From assembly GCA_947650365.1 (NCBI GenBank), contig CANTAL010000100.1, positions 806,001-870,000 of the forward strand: a stretch of DNA of 64,000 bases. The letters are read 5' to 3'. Made by a program: the position numbers and the translations under genes. This DNA comes from Chamaelirium japonicum (Eukaryota; Streptophyta; Magnoliopsida; Liliales; Melanthiaceae). Below, piece by piece: positions 11,987 through 25,839 of the stretch; within the stretch, counting starts at the first letter, position 1, and each line of letters opens with the position of its first letter. The notes under the pieces were generated by a model. That model was not told where the DNA came from. It worked only from the letters and a program-made list of their open reading frames with translations, and made no database searches.

Positions 11987-14900
11987 ACGAATGAATTTGA
12001 ATGGATCGTACGAATGAATTAGAATAGATCGTACGAATGAATTAGAATGGATCGTACGAATAAATTAGAATGGATCATGCGAATGAATTAGAATAGATCG
12101 TACGAATGAATTAGAATAGATCGTGCGAATAAATTAGAATGGATCATACGAATGAATTAGAATAGATATATTCATGCGAATGAATTAGAATGGATCGTAC
12201 GAATGAATTAGAATAGATCGTGCGAATGAATAAGAATCGATCGTATAAACAAATTAAAATGGATCGTACGAATGAATTAAAATGGATACATTTGTGCGAA
12301 TGAATTAGAATGGATCAGACGATTGAATTTGAATGGATCGTACGAATAAATTAGAATGGATACATTTGTGCGATGAATAAGAATGGAGCGTACGAATGAA
12401 TTAGAATGGAGCGTACGAATGAACTAGAATGGATACATTCGTGCGAATGAATTAGAATGGATCAAAATAAAGAATTAGAATGGATCGTGCGAATGAATTA
12501 GAAAGGATCGTACGAATGAATTAGAATGGATATATTCGTGCGAATGAATTAGAATGGATCATACGAATGAATTAGACTAGATCGTACGAATAAATTAGAA
12601 TGGATACATTCATGCAAATGAATAAGAATGGATCGTACAAATGAATTAGAATGGATCATACGAATGAATTAGAATGGATCATACGAATGAATTAGAATGG
12701 ATCATATGAATAAATTAGAATGGTTACATTTGTGGAATGAATTAGAATGGATCGTACAAATGGATTAGAACGCATTGTACGAATGAATTAGAATTGATAC
12801 ATTTGTGAGAATGAATTAGATTGCATCGTACGAATGAATTTGAATGCATTCCAATTCATTCGTATGATCTAATTCTAATTCATTCGTACGATCCATTCTA
12901 ATTCATTCGTACGATCCATTCTAATCCATTCGTACGATCCATTCTAATTCATTCGTACGATCCATTCTAATTCATTCGCACGAATGTATCCATTCTAATT
13001 CATTCATACGATCCATTCTAATTCATTCGCACGAATATAACCATTCTAATTCATTCGTACGATCCATTCTAATTCATTCCTACGATCCATTCTAATTCAT
13101 TCGCACGAATGTATCCATTCTAATTCATTCGTACAATGCGTTCTAATCCATTCGTACGATCCTTTCTAATACATTCGTACGATCCATTCTAATTCATTCG
13201 CACGAATGTAACCATTCTAATTCATTCATATGATCCAATCTAATTCATTCGTACGATCCATTCTAATTCATTCGTATGATCCATTCTAATTCATTCGTAC
13301 GATCCATTCTAATTCATTTGCATAAATGTATCCATTCTAATTTATTCGTACGATCCAGTCTAATTCATTCGTACGATCCATTCAGATTCATTCGCACAAA
13401 TGTATCCATTCGCACGATCCATTGTAATTCATTTGTACAATCCATTTTAATTCATTCGCATGATCCATTCTAATTCATTCGTATGATACATTCGTGCGAA
13501 TGAATTAGAATGGATCGTACGGATAAATTAGAATGGATACATTCGAGCGAATGAATTAGAATGGATCGTACGAATGAATTAGAATGGATCGTACGAATGA
13601 ATTAGAATGGATCGTGCGAATGAATTAGAATGGATCATGCGAATGAATTAGAATGGATCGTACGAATGAATTAGAATGGATCGTGCGAATGAATTAGAAT
13701 GGATAGTGCGAATGAATTAGAATAGATCGTACGAATGAATTAGAATGGATTATATGAATGAATTATAATAGATCGTACGAATGAATTAGAATGGATCGTA
13801 CGAATGAATTATAATGGATCGTGCGAATGAATTAGAATGGATCGTACGAATGCATAAGAATGGATCGTACGAACGAATTAGAATGTATCGTACGAACGAA
13901 TTAGAATGGATCGTACGAATGAATTAGAATAGATCGTGCAAATGAATTAGAATATATCGTACGAATGAATTAGAATGGATCGTACGAATGAATTAGAATG
14001 GATCGTGAGAATAAATAAGAATGGATCGTACGAATGCATTAGAATGGATCGTACGAACGAATAAGAATGGATCGTACGAATGAATTAGAATGGATACGTT
14101 CGAGCGAATGAATTATAATGGATCGTACGAATGAATTAGAATGGATCATAGGAATAAATTAGAATGGATCGTGCAAACGAATTAGAATGGATACATTCGT
14201 GCGAATGAATTAGAATAGATCATACGAATGAATTAGAATGGACCGTCGGAATGAATGAGAATGGATCGTGCGAATGAATTAGAATGGATTGTACGAATGG
14301 ATTAGAATGGATACATTCGAGCGAATGAATTAGAATAGATCGTAGGAATGAATTAGAATGGATCATACGAATGAATTAGAATGGATCGTATGAATGATTA
14401 GAATGGATCGTACGAATTAATTAGAATGGATACATTTGTGAGAATGAATTAGAATTGATCGTACGAATGTATTAGAATGGATCGTACGAATGAATTTGAA
14501 TGGATCGTACGAATGAATTAGAATGGATCGAACGAATGAATTAGAATGGATACATTCGAGCGAATGAATTAGAATAGATCATAGGAATGAATTAGAATGG
14601 ATCATACGAATGAATTAGAATGGATCGTACGAACGAATTAGAATGGATCGTACAAACGAATTAGAATGGATCGTACGAACGAATTAGAATGGATTGTATG
14701 AACGAATTATAATGGATCGTACGAATGAATTAGACTGGATACATTCGAGCGAATGAATTAGAATGGATCGTACGAATGAATTAGAATGGATCATAGGATT
14801 GAATTAGAATGGATCGTGCGAATGAATTAGAATGGATAGTACGAATGAATTCCATTCTAATTCATTCGTATGATCCATTCTAATTCACTCGTACGATCCA

Positions 14901-15194
14901 TTCTAATTCATTTGTATGAATGTATCCATTCTAATTTATTCGTACGAATGAATTAGAATGGATCGTACGAACGAATTAGAATTAGAATGGTTACATTCGT
15001 GCGAATGAATTAGAATGGATCGTACAAATGGATTAGAATGGATCGTACGAATAGATTAGAACGCATTGTATGAATGAATTAGAATAGATACATTTGTGTG
15101 AATGAATTAGATTGCATCATACGAATGAATTTGTATGGATTGTACGAATGAATTAGAATGGATCGTACGAATGAATTAGAATGGATACATTCGA

Positions 15195-16840
15195 GCGAAT
15201 GAATTAGAACGTATTGTACGAATGAATTAGAATGGATCATGCGAATGAATTAAAATGGATCGTACAAATGAATTAGAATGGATCATGCGAATGAATTAGA
15301 ATGGATCGTACGAACGAATTAGAATGGATCGTATGAATGGATTAGAATGGATCGTATGAATGGATTAGAATGGATCATACGAATGGATCATGCGAATGAA
15401 TTAGAATGGATCGTAGGAATGAATTAGAATGGATCGTACGAATGAATTAGAATGAATTAGAATGGATCGTACGAATGAATTAGAATGGATCACGCGAATG
15501 AATTAAAATAGATACATTTGTACGAATGAATTAGAATGGATCGTACGAATGAATTAGAATGGATCGTGCAAATGAATTAGAATGGATCGTACGAACGAAT
15601 TAGAATGGATCGTATGAACGAATTAGAATGGATCGTACGAATGAATTAGAATAGATACATTCGAGCGAATGAATTAGAATGGATCGTACGAATGAATTAG
15701 AATGGATCATAGGACTGAATTAGAATGGATCGTACGAATGAATTAGAATGGATCGTATGAATGCATTAGAATGGGTCGTATGAATGAATAAGAATGGATC
15801 GTACGAATGAATTAGAATGGATTATGCGAATGAATTTGAATGGATTCGTATAAATGAATAAGAATGGATCGTACGAATGAATTAGAATGGATCGTGTGAA
15901 TGAATTAGAATGAATCGTACGAATGCATTAGAATGGATCGTACGAATGAATAAGAATGAATCGTACGATCCATTCTAATTCATTTGTCCGATCCATTCTA
16001 ATTCATTCGCACGAATGTATCCATTCTGATTCATTCACACGAATGTATCCATTCTAATTCATTCGTACAATCCATTTTAATTCCTTCGCACGATCCATTC
16101 TAATTCATTCATATGATCCATTCTAACTCATTCGGCGGATCCATTCTAATTCATTCGTACGATCCATTCTAATTCATTCGCACTATCCATTCTAATTCAT
16201 TCGCACAATCCATTCTAATTCATTCGTACGATCTATTATAATCCATTCGTATGATCCATTCTAATTCATTCGTACGATCCATTCTAATTCATTCTCACAA
16301 ATATAACCATTCTAATTCATTCGTACGATCCATTCTAATTCATTCCTACGATCCATTCTAATTCATTCGTACGATCCATTCAAATTAATTCGCATGATCC
16401 ATTCTAATTCATTCGTATGATCCATTCTAATTCATTCTCACAAATGTAACCTTTCTAATTCATTTGTTTGATCCATTCTAATCCATTCGTACGATCCTGT
16501 CTAATCCATTCGTACGATCCATTCTAGTCCATTCGTACTATCCATTCTAATTCATTCGTACAATCCATTCTAATTCATTCTCACAAATGTAACCTTTCTA
16601 ATTCATTTGTACGATCCATTCTAATTCATTCGTACGATCCATTTTAATCCATTCGTACGATCCATTCTAATCCATTCGTACGATCCATTCTAATTCATTC
16701 GCACGAATGTAACCATTCTAATTTATTCGTACAATCCATTCTAATTCATTCCTACGATCTATTCTAATTCATTCGCATGAATGGATCCATTCTAATTCAT
16801 TCGTACGATCCATTCTAATTCATTCGCTCGAATGTATCCA
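15195..16840. repeat. Triplicated satellite block, copy 1
   Basis: It begins at a GAACG(T/C)ATTGTACG variant, runs through F monomers, crosses the F-to-R switch at about 15965 and continues through CTGATTCATTCACACG and CGCATGAATGGATCC variants. The same series recurs at 21890 and 43255. After about 16850 this copy diverges from the other two. Confidence 0.7.
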
Positions 16841-19062
16841 TTCTAATTCATTCGCACGATCCATTCTAATTCATTCGCACGATCCATTCTAATTCATTCG
16901 TACGATCCATTCTAATTCATTCGTACGATCCATTCTAATTCATTCACACAAATATATCAATTCTAATTCATTCGTACGATCCATTCTAATTCATTCGCAC
17001 GATCCATTCTAATTCATTCGTACGATCCATTCTAATTCATTCGCACGATCTATTCTAATTCATTCGTACGATCCATTCTAATTCATTCGTACGGAATTAG
17101 AATGGATCGTACGAATGAATTAGAATGGATCGTACGAATGAATTAGAATGGATACATTTGTGCAATTGAATTAGAATGGATCATGCGAATGAATTAGAAT
17201 GGATCGTATGAATGAATTAGAATGGATCGTACAAACGAATTAGAATGGATCGTATGAACAAATTAGAATGGATCGTACGAATGAATTAGAATGGATACAT
17301 TCGAGTGAATGAATTAGAATGGATCGTACGAATGAATTAGAATGGATCATAGGAATGAATTAGAATGGATCGTGCAAATGAATTAGAATGGATACATTCG
17401 TGCGAATGAATTAGAATAGATCATAGGAATGAATTAGAATGGATCATACGAATGAATTAGAATGAATCGTACGAATGAATTAGTATCGATGCACGAATGA
17501 ATTAGAATGAATCGTATGAATGCATTATTATGGATACATTCGTGCGAATGAATTAGAATGGATCGTACGAATGAATTAGAATGGATCGTGCGAATGAATT
17601 AGAATGGATCGTACGAATGAATTACAATGGATACATACAAATGAATTAGAAAGGTTACATTCGTGAGAATGAATTAGAATGGATCGTACGAATGAATTAG
17701 AATGGATACATTCGAGCGAATGAATTAGAATGTGCGAATGAATTACAATGGATCGTACGAATGAATTAGAATGGATCGTACGAATGAATTTGAGTGGATC
17801 GTACGAATGAATTAGAATGGATCGAACGAATGAATTAGAATGGATACATTCGAGCGAATGAATTAGAATAGATCATAGGAATGAATTAGAATAGATCATA
17901 CGAATGAATTAGAATGGATCGTGCGAATGAATTAGAATGGATCGTACGAATGAATTAGAATGGATCGTACGAACGAATTAAAATGGATCGTATGGATTGT
18001 ATGAATGAATTACAAAGGATCGTACGAATGAATTAGAATGGATCGTACGAATGAATTAGAATGAATCGTACGAATGAATTAGAATGGTTATATTCGTGTG
18101 AATGAAATAGAATAGATCGTACGAATGAATTAGAATGGATCGTACAAATAAATTAGAATGGATCGTGCGAATGAATTAGAATGGATCGTACGAATGAATT
18201 AGAATGGATCCACCGAATGAGTTAGAATGGATCATACGAATGAATTAGAATGGATCGTACGAATGAATAAGAATGGATTGTGCGAATGAATTAGAATGGA
18301 CCGTATGAATGAATAAGATTGGATCGTACGAATGAATTAGAATGGATCGTGCGAATGAATTAGAATGAATCGTACGAATGCATTAGAATGGATCGTACGA
18401 ATGAATTAGAATGAATCGTACGATCCATTCTAATTCATTCGTCCGATCTATTCAAATTCACTCGCACGAATGTATCCGTTCTAATTCATTCGTACAATCC
18501 ATTCTAATTCATTCACACGATCCATTCTAATTCATTCGTATGATCCATTCTAATTCATTCCTTTGATCTATTTTAATTCATTCGCTCGAATGTATCCATT
18601 CTAATTCATTCGTTCGATCCATTCTAATTCATTCGTACGATCCATTCAAATTCATTCGCATGATCCATTCTAATTCATTCGTACGATCCATTCTAATCCA
18701 TTCGTACGATCCATTCTAATTCATTCTCACAAATGTAACCTTTCTAATTCATTTGTACGATCCATTCTAATTCATTCGTACGATCCATTCTAATTCATTC
18801 GCACAAATGTATCCATTCTAATTCATTCGTACGATCCATTCTAATTCATTCGCACGATCCATTCTAATTTATTTGTATGATCCATTCTAATTTATTCGCA
18901 CGATCCATTCTAATTCATTCGTACGATCCATTCTAATTCATTCGCACAAATGTATCCATTCTAATGCATTCGTACAATCCATTCTAATTCATTCGTACGA
19001 TCCATTCTAATCCATTCGTATGATCCATTCTAATTCATTCGTACGATCCATTCTAATTCATT

Positions 19063-19330
19063 CTCACAAATGTAACCTTTCTAATTCATTTGTACGATCC
19101 ATTCTAATTCATTCATACGATCCATTCTAATCCATTCGTACGATCCATTCTAATCCATTCGTACGATCCATTCTAATTCATTCGCTTAAATATAACCATT
19201 CTAATTCATTCGTACGATCCATTCTAATTCATTCCTACGATCCATTATAATTCATTCGCACGAATGTATCCATTCTAATTCATTTGCACGATCCATTCTA
19301 ATTCATTCCTATGATCCATTCTAATTCATT
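19063..19330 (-). repeat. 268-bp higher-order module, reverse orientation (example copy)
   Basis: Starting at CTCACAAATGTAAC, eleven monomers (eight of 23 bp, three of 28 bp) follow the order that is the reverse complement of 36271-36538. Landmarks are CTTTCTAATTCATTTG, repeated TAATCCATTCG, GAATATAACC-type and GAATGTATCC 28-mers, TTTGCACG, and CCTATGATCC at the end. Further reverse copies are near 41163 and 41939. Confidence 0.65.
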
Positions 19331-19624
19331 TCTACGATCCATTCTAATTCATTCGCTCGAAGCTATCCATACTAATTCATTCGTACGATCCATTCTAATC
19401 CATTCGTACGATCCATTCTAATTCATTCGTACAATACGTTCTAATCCATTCGTACGATCCATTCTAATTCATTCGTACGATCCATTCTAATTCATTCTTA
19501 CATTCCATTCTAATTCATTCGCACGAATGTATCCATTCTAATTCATTCGCACAATCCATTCTAACTCATTCGTACGATCCATTCTAATTCATTCGTATGA
19601 TCCATTCTAACTCATTTGAACGAA

Positions 19625-22600
19625 TGTATCATACGAATGAATTAGAATGGATCATGCGAATGAATTAAAATTGATCGTTCAAATGAATTAGAATGGATCA
19701 TGCGAATGAATTAGAATGGATCGTACGAACGAATTAGAATGGATCATACGAACGAAGTAGAATGAATCTTATGAACGAATTAGAATGGATCGTACGAATG
19801 AATTAGAATGGATACATTCGAGCGAATAAATTAGAATGGATCGTACGAATGAATTAGAATGGATCATAGGAATGAATTAGAATGGATCGTGCAAATGAAT
19901 TAGAATGGATATATTCGTGCGAATGAATTAGAATGGATCGTAAAAATGAATTAGAATGGATCGTACGAATGAATTAGAATGGTTACATTCGTGCGAATGA
20001 ATTAGAATGGATCGTACGAATGGATTAGAATGGATCGTACGAATGAATTAGAATGGATCGTACAAATGAATTAGAAAAGTTACATTTGTGAGATTGAATT
20101 AGAATGGATCGTACAAATGAATTAGAATAGATCGTAAGAATGGATTAGAATGGATCGTACGAATGGATTAGAATTGATCGTACGAATGAATTAGAATGGA
20201 GCATACAAATGAATTAGAAAGGTTACATTCGTGAGAATGAATTAGAATGGATCGTACGAATGAATTAGAATGGATCATGCGAATGAATTTGAATGGATCG
20301 TACGAATGAATTATAATGGATCGAACGAATGAATTAGAATGGATACATTCGAGCGAATGAATTAGAATAGATCGTAGGAATGAATTAGAATGGATCATAC
20401 GAATGAATTAGAATGGATCGTGCGAATGAATTAGAATGGATCGTACGAATGAATTAGAATGGATACATTTGTGCGAATGAATTATAATGGATTGGACGAA
20501 TGAATTAGAATGGATTGTACGAATGAATTAGAATGGATCGTACGAATGAATTAGAATGGATCATGCGAATGAATTAGAATAGATCGTACGAATGAATTAG
20601 AATGGATCGTACGAATAAATTAGAATGGATCGTGCTAATGAATTAGAATGCATCGTACGAATGAATTAGAATGGATCCACCGAATGAGTTATAATGGATC
20701 ATACGAATGAATTAGAATGGATCGTACGAATGAATTAGAATGGATTGTGCGAATGAATTAGAATGGATCGTATGAATGAATAAGAAAGGATCGTACGAAT
20801 GAATTAGAATGGATCGTACGAATGAATTAGAATGGATCATATGAATGAATTAGAATGGTTACATTCGTGCGAATGAATTAGAATGGATCGTACAAATGGA
20901 TTAGAATGGATCACACGAATGGATTAGAACGCATTGTACGAATGAATTAGAATAGATACATTTGTGCGAATGAATTAGATTGCATCGTACGAATGAATTT
21001 GAATGGATTGTACGAATGAATTAGAATGGATCGTACGAATGAATTAGAATGGATCATGCGAATGAATTTGAATAGATCGTAAGAATGAATTAGAATGGAT
21101 CGTACGAATAAATTAGAATGGATCATGCGAATGAATTAGAATGGATCGTACGAATGAATTAGAATGGATCCACCGAATGAATTAGAATGGATCCACCGAA
21201 TGAGTTAGAATGGATCGTGCGAATGAATTAGATTGCATCGTACGAATGAATTTGAATGGATTGTACGAATGAATTAGAATGGATCGTATGAATGAATTAG
21301 AATGGATCAGGCGAATGAATTAGAATAGATCGTACGAATGAATTAGAATTGATCGTACGAATAAATTAGAATTAATAATACGAATGAATTAGAATGGATC
21401 GTACGAATGAATTAGAATGGATACATTTGTATGAATAAATTAGAATGGATTGTACAAATGAATTAGAATGGATTGTATGAATAAATTAGAACAGATCGTA
21501 TGAATGAATTAGAATCGATCGTGCGAATGAATTATAATGGATACATTCTTGCGAATGAATTTGAATGGATCGTACGAATGGATCGTACGAATGAATTAGA
21601 ATAGATCGTATATTCGAGCAAATAAATTAGAATGGATCGTATAAATGAATTAGAGTGGATCGTACGAATGAGTTACAATGGATCGTGCGAATGAATTAGA
21701 ATGGATCATATGAATGAATTAGAATGGATCCACCGAATAAGTTAGAATGGATCATACGAATGAATTAGAATGGATCGTACGAATGAATTAGAATGGATTG
21801 TGCGAATGAATTAGAATGGATCGTATGAATGAATAAGAATAGATCGTACGAATGAATTAGAATGGATCGTGCGAATGAATTAGAACGCATTGTACGAATG
21901 AATTAGAATGGATCATGCGAATGAATTAAAATGGATCGTACAAATGAATTAGAATGGATCGTGCGAATGAATTAGAATGGATCGTACGAACGAATTAGAA
22001 TGGATCGTATGAATGGATTAGAATGGATCGTATGAATGGATTAGAATGGATCATACGAATGGATCATGCGAATGAATTAGAATGGATCGTAGGAATGAAT
22101 TAGAATGGATCGTACGAATGAATTAGAATGACTTAGAATGGATCGTTTGAATGAATTAGAATGGATCACGCGAATGAATTAAAATGGATACATTTGTACG
22201 AATGAATTAGAATGGATCGTACGAATGAATTAGAATGGATCGTGCAAATGAATTAGAATGGATCGTACGAACGAATTAGAATGGATCGTATGAACGAATT
22301 AGAATGGATCGTACGAATGAATTAGAATAGATACATTCGAGCGAATGAATTAGAATGGATCGTACGAATGAATTAGAATGGATCATAGGATTGAATTAGA
22401 ATGGATCGTACGAATGAATTAGAATGGATCGTATGAATGCATTAGAATGGGTCGTATGAATGAATAAGAATGGATCGTACGAATGAATTAGAATGGATTA
22501 TGCGAATGAATTTGAATGGATCGTATAAATGAATAAGAATGGATCGTACGAATGAATTAGAATGGATCGTGTGAATGAATTAGAATGAATCGTACGAATG

Positions 22601-22639
22601 CATTAGAATGGATCGTACGAATGAATAAGAATGAATCGT
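19625..22639 (+). repeat. Forward-orientation satellite block, about 3.0 kb
   Basis: All monomers read GAATGAATTAGAATG on the plus strand. It contains a clear 171-bp module (20341-20511) and several copies of the GATCCACCGAATGAGTTAG variant (about 20678, 21162, 21181, 21721). It ends at a copy of the recurrent F-to-R junction at about 22639. Confidence 0.8.
20341..20511 (+). repeat. 171-bp higher-order module of seven monomers (example copy)
   Basis: The order of monomer types is ATACATTCGAGC (28), GATCGTAGG (23), GATCATACG (23), GATCGTGCG (23), GATCGTACG or GATTGTACG (23), ATACATT(T/C)GTGC (28), GAT(C/T)GGACG (23), summing to 171 bp. The two 28-mers are 120 bp apart here, and also 120 bp apart at 51073/51193. 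Reverse-complement copies follow the recurrent F-to-R junction, for example at about 5996-6170, 18425-18600 and 47460-47635. Confidence 0.7.
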
Positions 22640-23690
22640 ACGATCAATTCTAATTCATTTGTCCGATCCATTCTAATTCATTCGCACGAATGTATCCATT
22701 CTGATTCATTCACACGAATGTATCCATTCTAATTCATTCGTACAATCCATTTTAATTCCTTCGCACGATCCATTCTAATTCATTCGTATGATCCATTCTA
22801 ACTCATTCGGTGGATCCATTCTAATTCATTCGTACGATCCATTCTAATTCATTCTCAATATCCATTCTAATTCATTCGCACAATCCATTCTAATTCATTC
22901 GTACGATCTATTCAAATCCATTCGTATGATCCATTCTAATTCATTCGTACGATCCATTCTAATTCATTCTCACAAATGTAACCATTCTAATTCATTCGTA
23001 CGATCCATTCTAATTCATTCCTACGATCCATTCTAATTCATTCGTACGATCCATTCAAATTAATTCGCATGATCCATTCTAATTCATTCGTATGATCCAT
23101 TCTAATTCATTCTCACAAATGTAACCTTTCTAATTCATTTGTATGATCCATTCTAATCCATTCGTACGATCCATTCTAATCCATTCGTACGATCCATTCT
23201 AGTCCATTCGTACTATCCATTCTAATTCATTCGTACAATCCATTCTAATTCATTCTCACAAATGTAACCTTTCTAATTCATTTGTACGATCCATTCTAAT
23301 TCATTCGTACGATCCATTTTAATCCATTCGTACGATCCATTCTAATCCATTCGTACGATCCATTCTAATTCATTCGCACGAATGTAACCATTCTAATTTA
23401 TTCGTACAATCTATTCTAATTCATTCCTACGATCTATTCTAATTCATTCGCATGAATGGATCCATTCTAATTCATTCGTACGATCCATTCTAATTCATTC
23501 GCTCGAATGTATCCATTCTAATTCATTCGTACGATCCATTCTAATTCACTCGTTCGATCCATTCTAATCCATTCGTACGATTCATTCTAATTCATTCGCA
23601 CGAATGTAACCATTCTAATTCATTCGTACGATCCATTCAAATTCATTCTCACAAATGTAACCTTTCTAATTCATTTGTACGATTCATTCG
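21890..23690. repeat. Triplicated satellite block, copy 2
   Basis: It matches 15195-16840 and 43255-45085 in its order of rare variants: GAACGCATTGTACG, double GGATTAG, GATCATACGAATGGATCATGCG, the F-to-R switch at 22639, CTGATTCATTCACACG, GCATGAATGGATCC and AATTCACTCG. It ends in the R-to-F switch at about 23688 with CGTATATTCGTGCAAATAA. Confidence 0.75.
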
Positions 23691-25839
23691 TATATTCGTG
23701 CAAATAAATTAGAAAGGATCATACGAATGAATTAGAATGGATCGTACGAATGGATTAGAATGGATCGTACGAATGAATTAGAATAGATCGTGCGAATTAA
23801 TTAGAATGGATCGTACGAATGAATTAGAATGGATCGTGCGAATGAATTAGAATGAATCGTACGAATGCATTAGAATGGATCGTACGAATGAATTAGAATG
23901 GATCGTACGAATGAATTAGAATAGATCGTACAATTGAATTAGAATGGATCATGCGAATGAATTTGAATGGATCGTATGAACGAATTAGAATGGATCGTAC
24001 GAATTCATTTGTATGATACATTCGTACGAAGGTTACATTTGTGAGAATGAATTAGAATGGATACATTCATGCGAATGAATTAGAATGGATCATATGAAAG
24101 AATTAGAATGGATTGTGTGAATGAATTAGAAAGGATCGTACGAATAAATTAGAATGGATACATTTGTGCGATGAATTAGAATGGATCGTACGAATGAATT
24201 AGAATGGATCGTACGAATGAATTAGAATGGATACATTTGTGCGAATGAATCTGAATGGATTGTATGAATGAATTACAATGGATCGTACGAATGAATTAGA
24301 ATGGATCGTACGAATGAATTAGAATAGCTCATACGAATGAATTAGAATGAATCGTACGAATGAAATAGAATGGTTACATTCGTGTGAATGAATTAGAATA
24401 GATCGTACGAATGAATTAGAATGGATCGTACGAATAAATTAGAATGGATCGTGTGAATGAATTAGAATGGATCGTAGGAATGAATTAGAATGGATCCACC
24501 GAATAAGTTAGAATGGATCATACGAATGAATTAGAATGGATCGTACGAATGAATTAGAATGGATTGTGCGAATGAATTAGAATGGATCGTATGAATGAAT
24601 AAGAATGGATCGTACGCATGAATTAGAATGGATCGTGCGAATGAATTAGAATGAATCATATGAATGCATTAGAATGGATCGTACGAATGAATTAGAATGA
24701 ATCGTACGATCCATTCTAATTCATTCGTCCGATCCGTTCTAATTCATTCGCACGAATGTATCCATTCTAATTCATTCGTACAATCCATTCTAATTCATTC
24801 GCATGATCCATTTTAATTCATTCATATGATCCATTCTAATTCATTCCTACGATCTATTCTAATTCATTCGCTCGAATATATCCATTCTAATTCATTCGTA
24901 CGATCCATTCTAATTCATTCGCACGATCCATGCTAATTCATTCGCACGAATGTATCCATTCTAATTAATTTGCACGATCCATTCTAATTCATTCCTATGA
25001 TCCATTCTAATTTATTCGTACGATCCATTCTAATTCATTCGCTCGAATGTATTCATTCTAATTCATTCGTACGATCCATTCTAATTCGTTCATACGATCC
25101 ATTCTAATTCATTCGTACGAATGAATTAGAATGGATAGTGCGAATGAATTTGAATGGATCGTACGAATGAATTAGAATGGATCGTACGAATGAATTAGAA
25201 TGGATACATTCGTGCAAATGAATTAGAATGAATCGTAGGAATGAATTAGAATGGATCGTACGAATAAGTTAGAATGGTTACATTCGTGCTAATGAATTAG
25301 AATGGATCATACGTAGGAATGAATTAGAATGGATCGTACGAATGGATTAGAATGGATCGTACGAATGGATTAGAATGGATCGTGCGAATGAATTAGAATG
25401 GATCGTATGAATAAATTAGAATGGATCGTACGAATGAATTTAAATGGATACATTTGTGTGAATGAATTAGAATGGATCATACGATCTAATTAGAATGGAT
25501 CGTACGAATGAATTAGAATGGATCGTATGAATTAATAAGAAGGGATCGTACGAATGAATTAGAATGGATCGTGCGAATGAATTAGAATGGATACATTCGT
25601 GTGAATGGATTAGATTGCATCATACGAATGAATTTGAATGCATTCCAATTCATTCGTATGATCTAATTCTAATTCATTCGTACGATCCATTCTAATTCAT
25701 TCGTACGATCCATTATAATTCATTCGCACGATCCATTCTAATTCATTCGTCCGATCCATTCTAATTCATTTGCACGAATGTATCCATTCTAATTCATTCG
25801 TACGATCCATTCTAATTCATTCGTACAAATGTATCCATT

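Noticed and set aside
13276-13473. Short open frames in the array giving IHSNSFVRSILIH-type peptides (also 20168-20398, 28952-29137, 37868-38065, 39059-39283, 41656-41853, 42576-42773)
   Set aside because: They are translations of the satellite itself, occur on whichever strand reads CATTCTAATTC, and have no start context, conserved non-repeat part or codon bias.
20341-20511. Homology of the 171-bp module to primate alpha satellite
   Set aside because: Only the length agrees; the sequence is unrelated.
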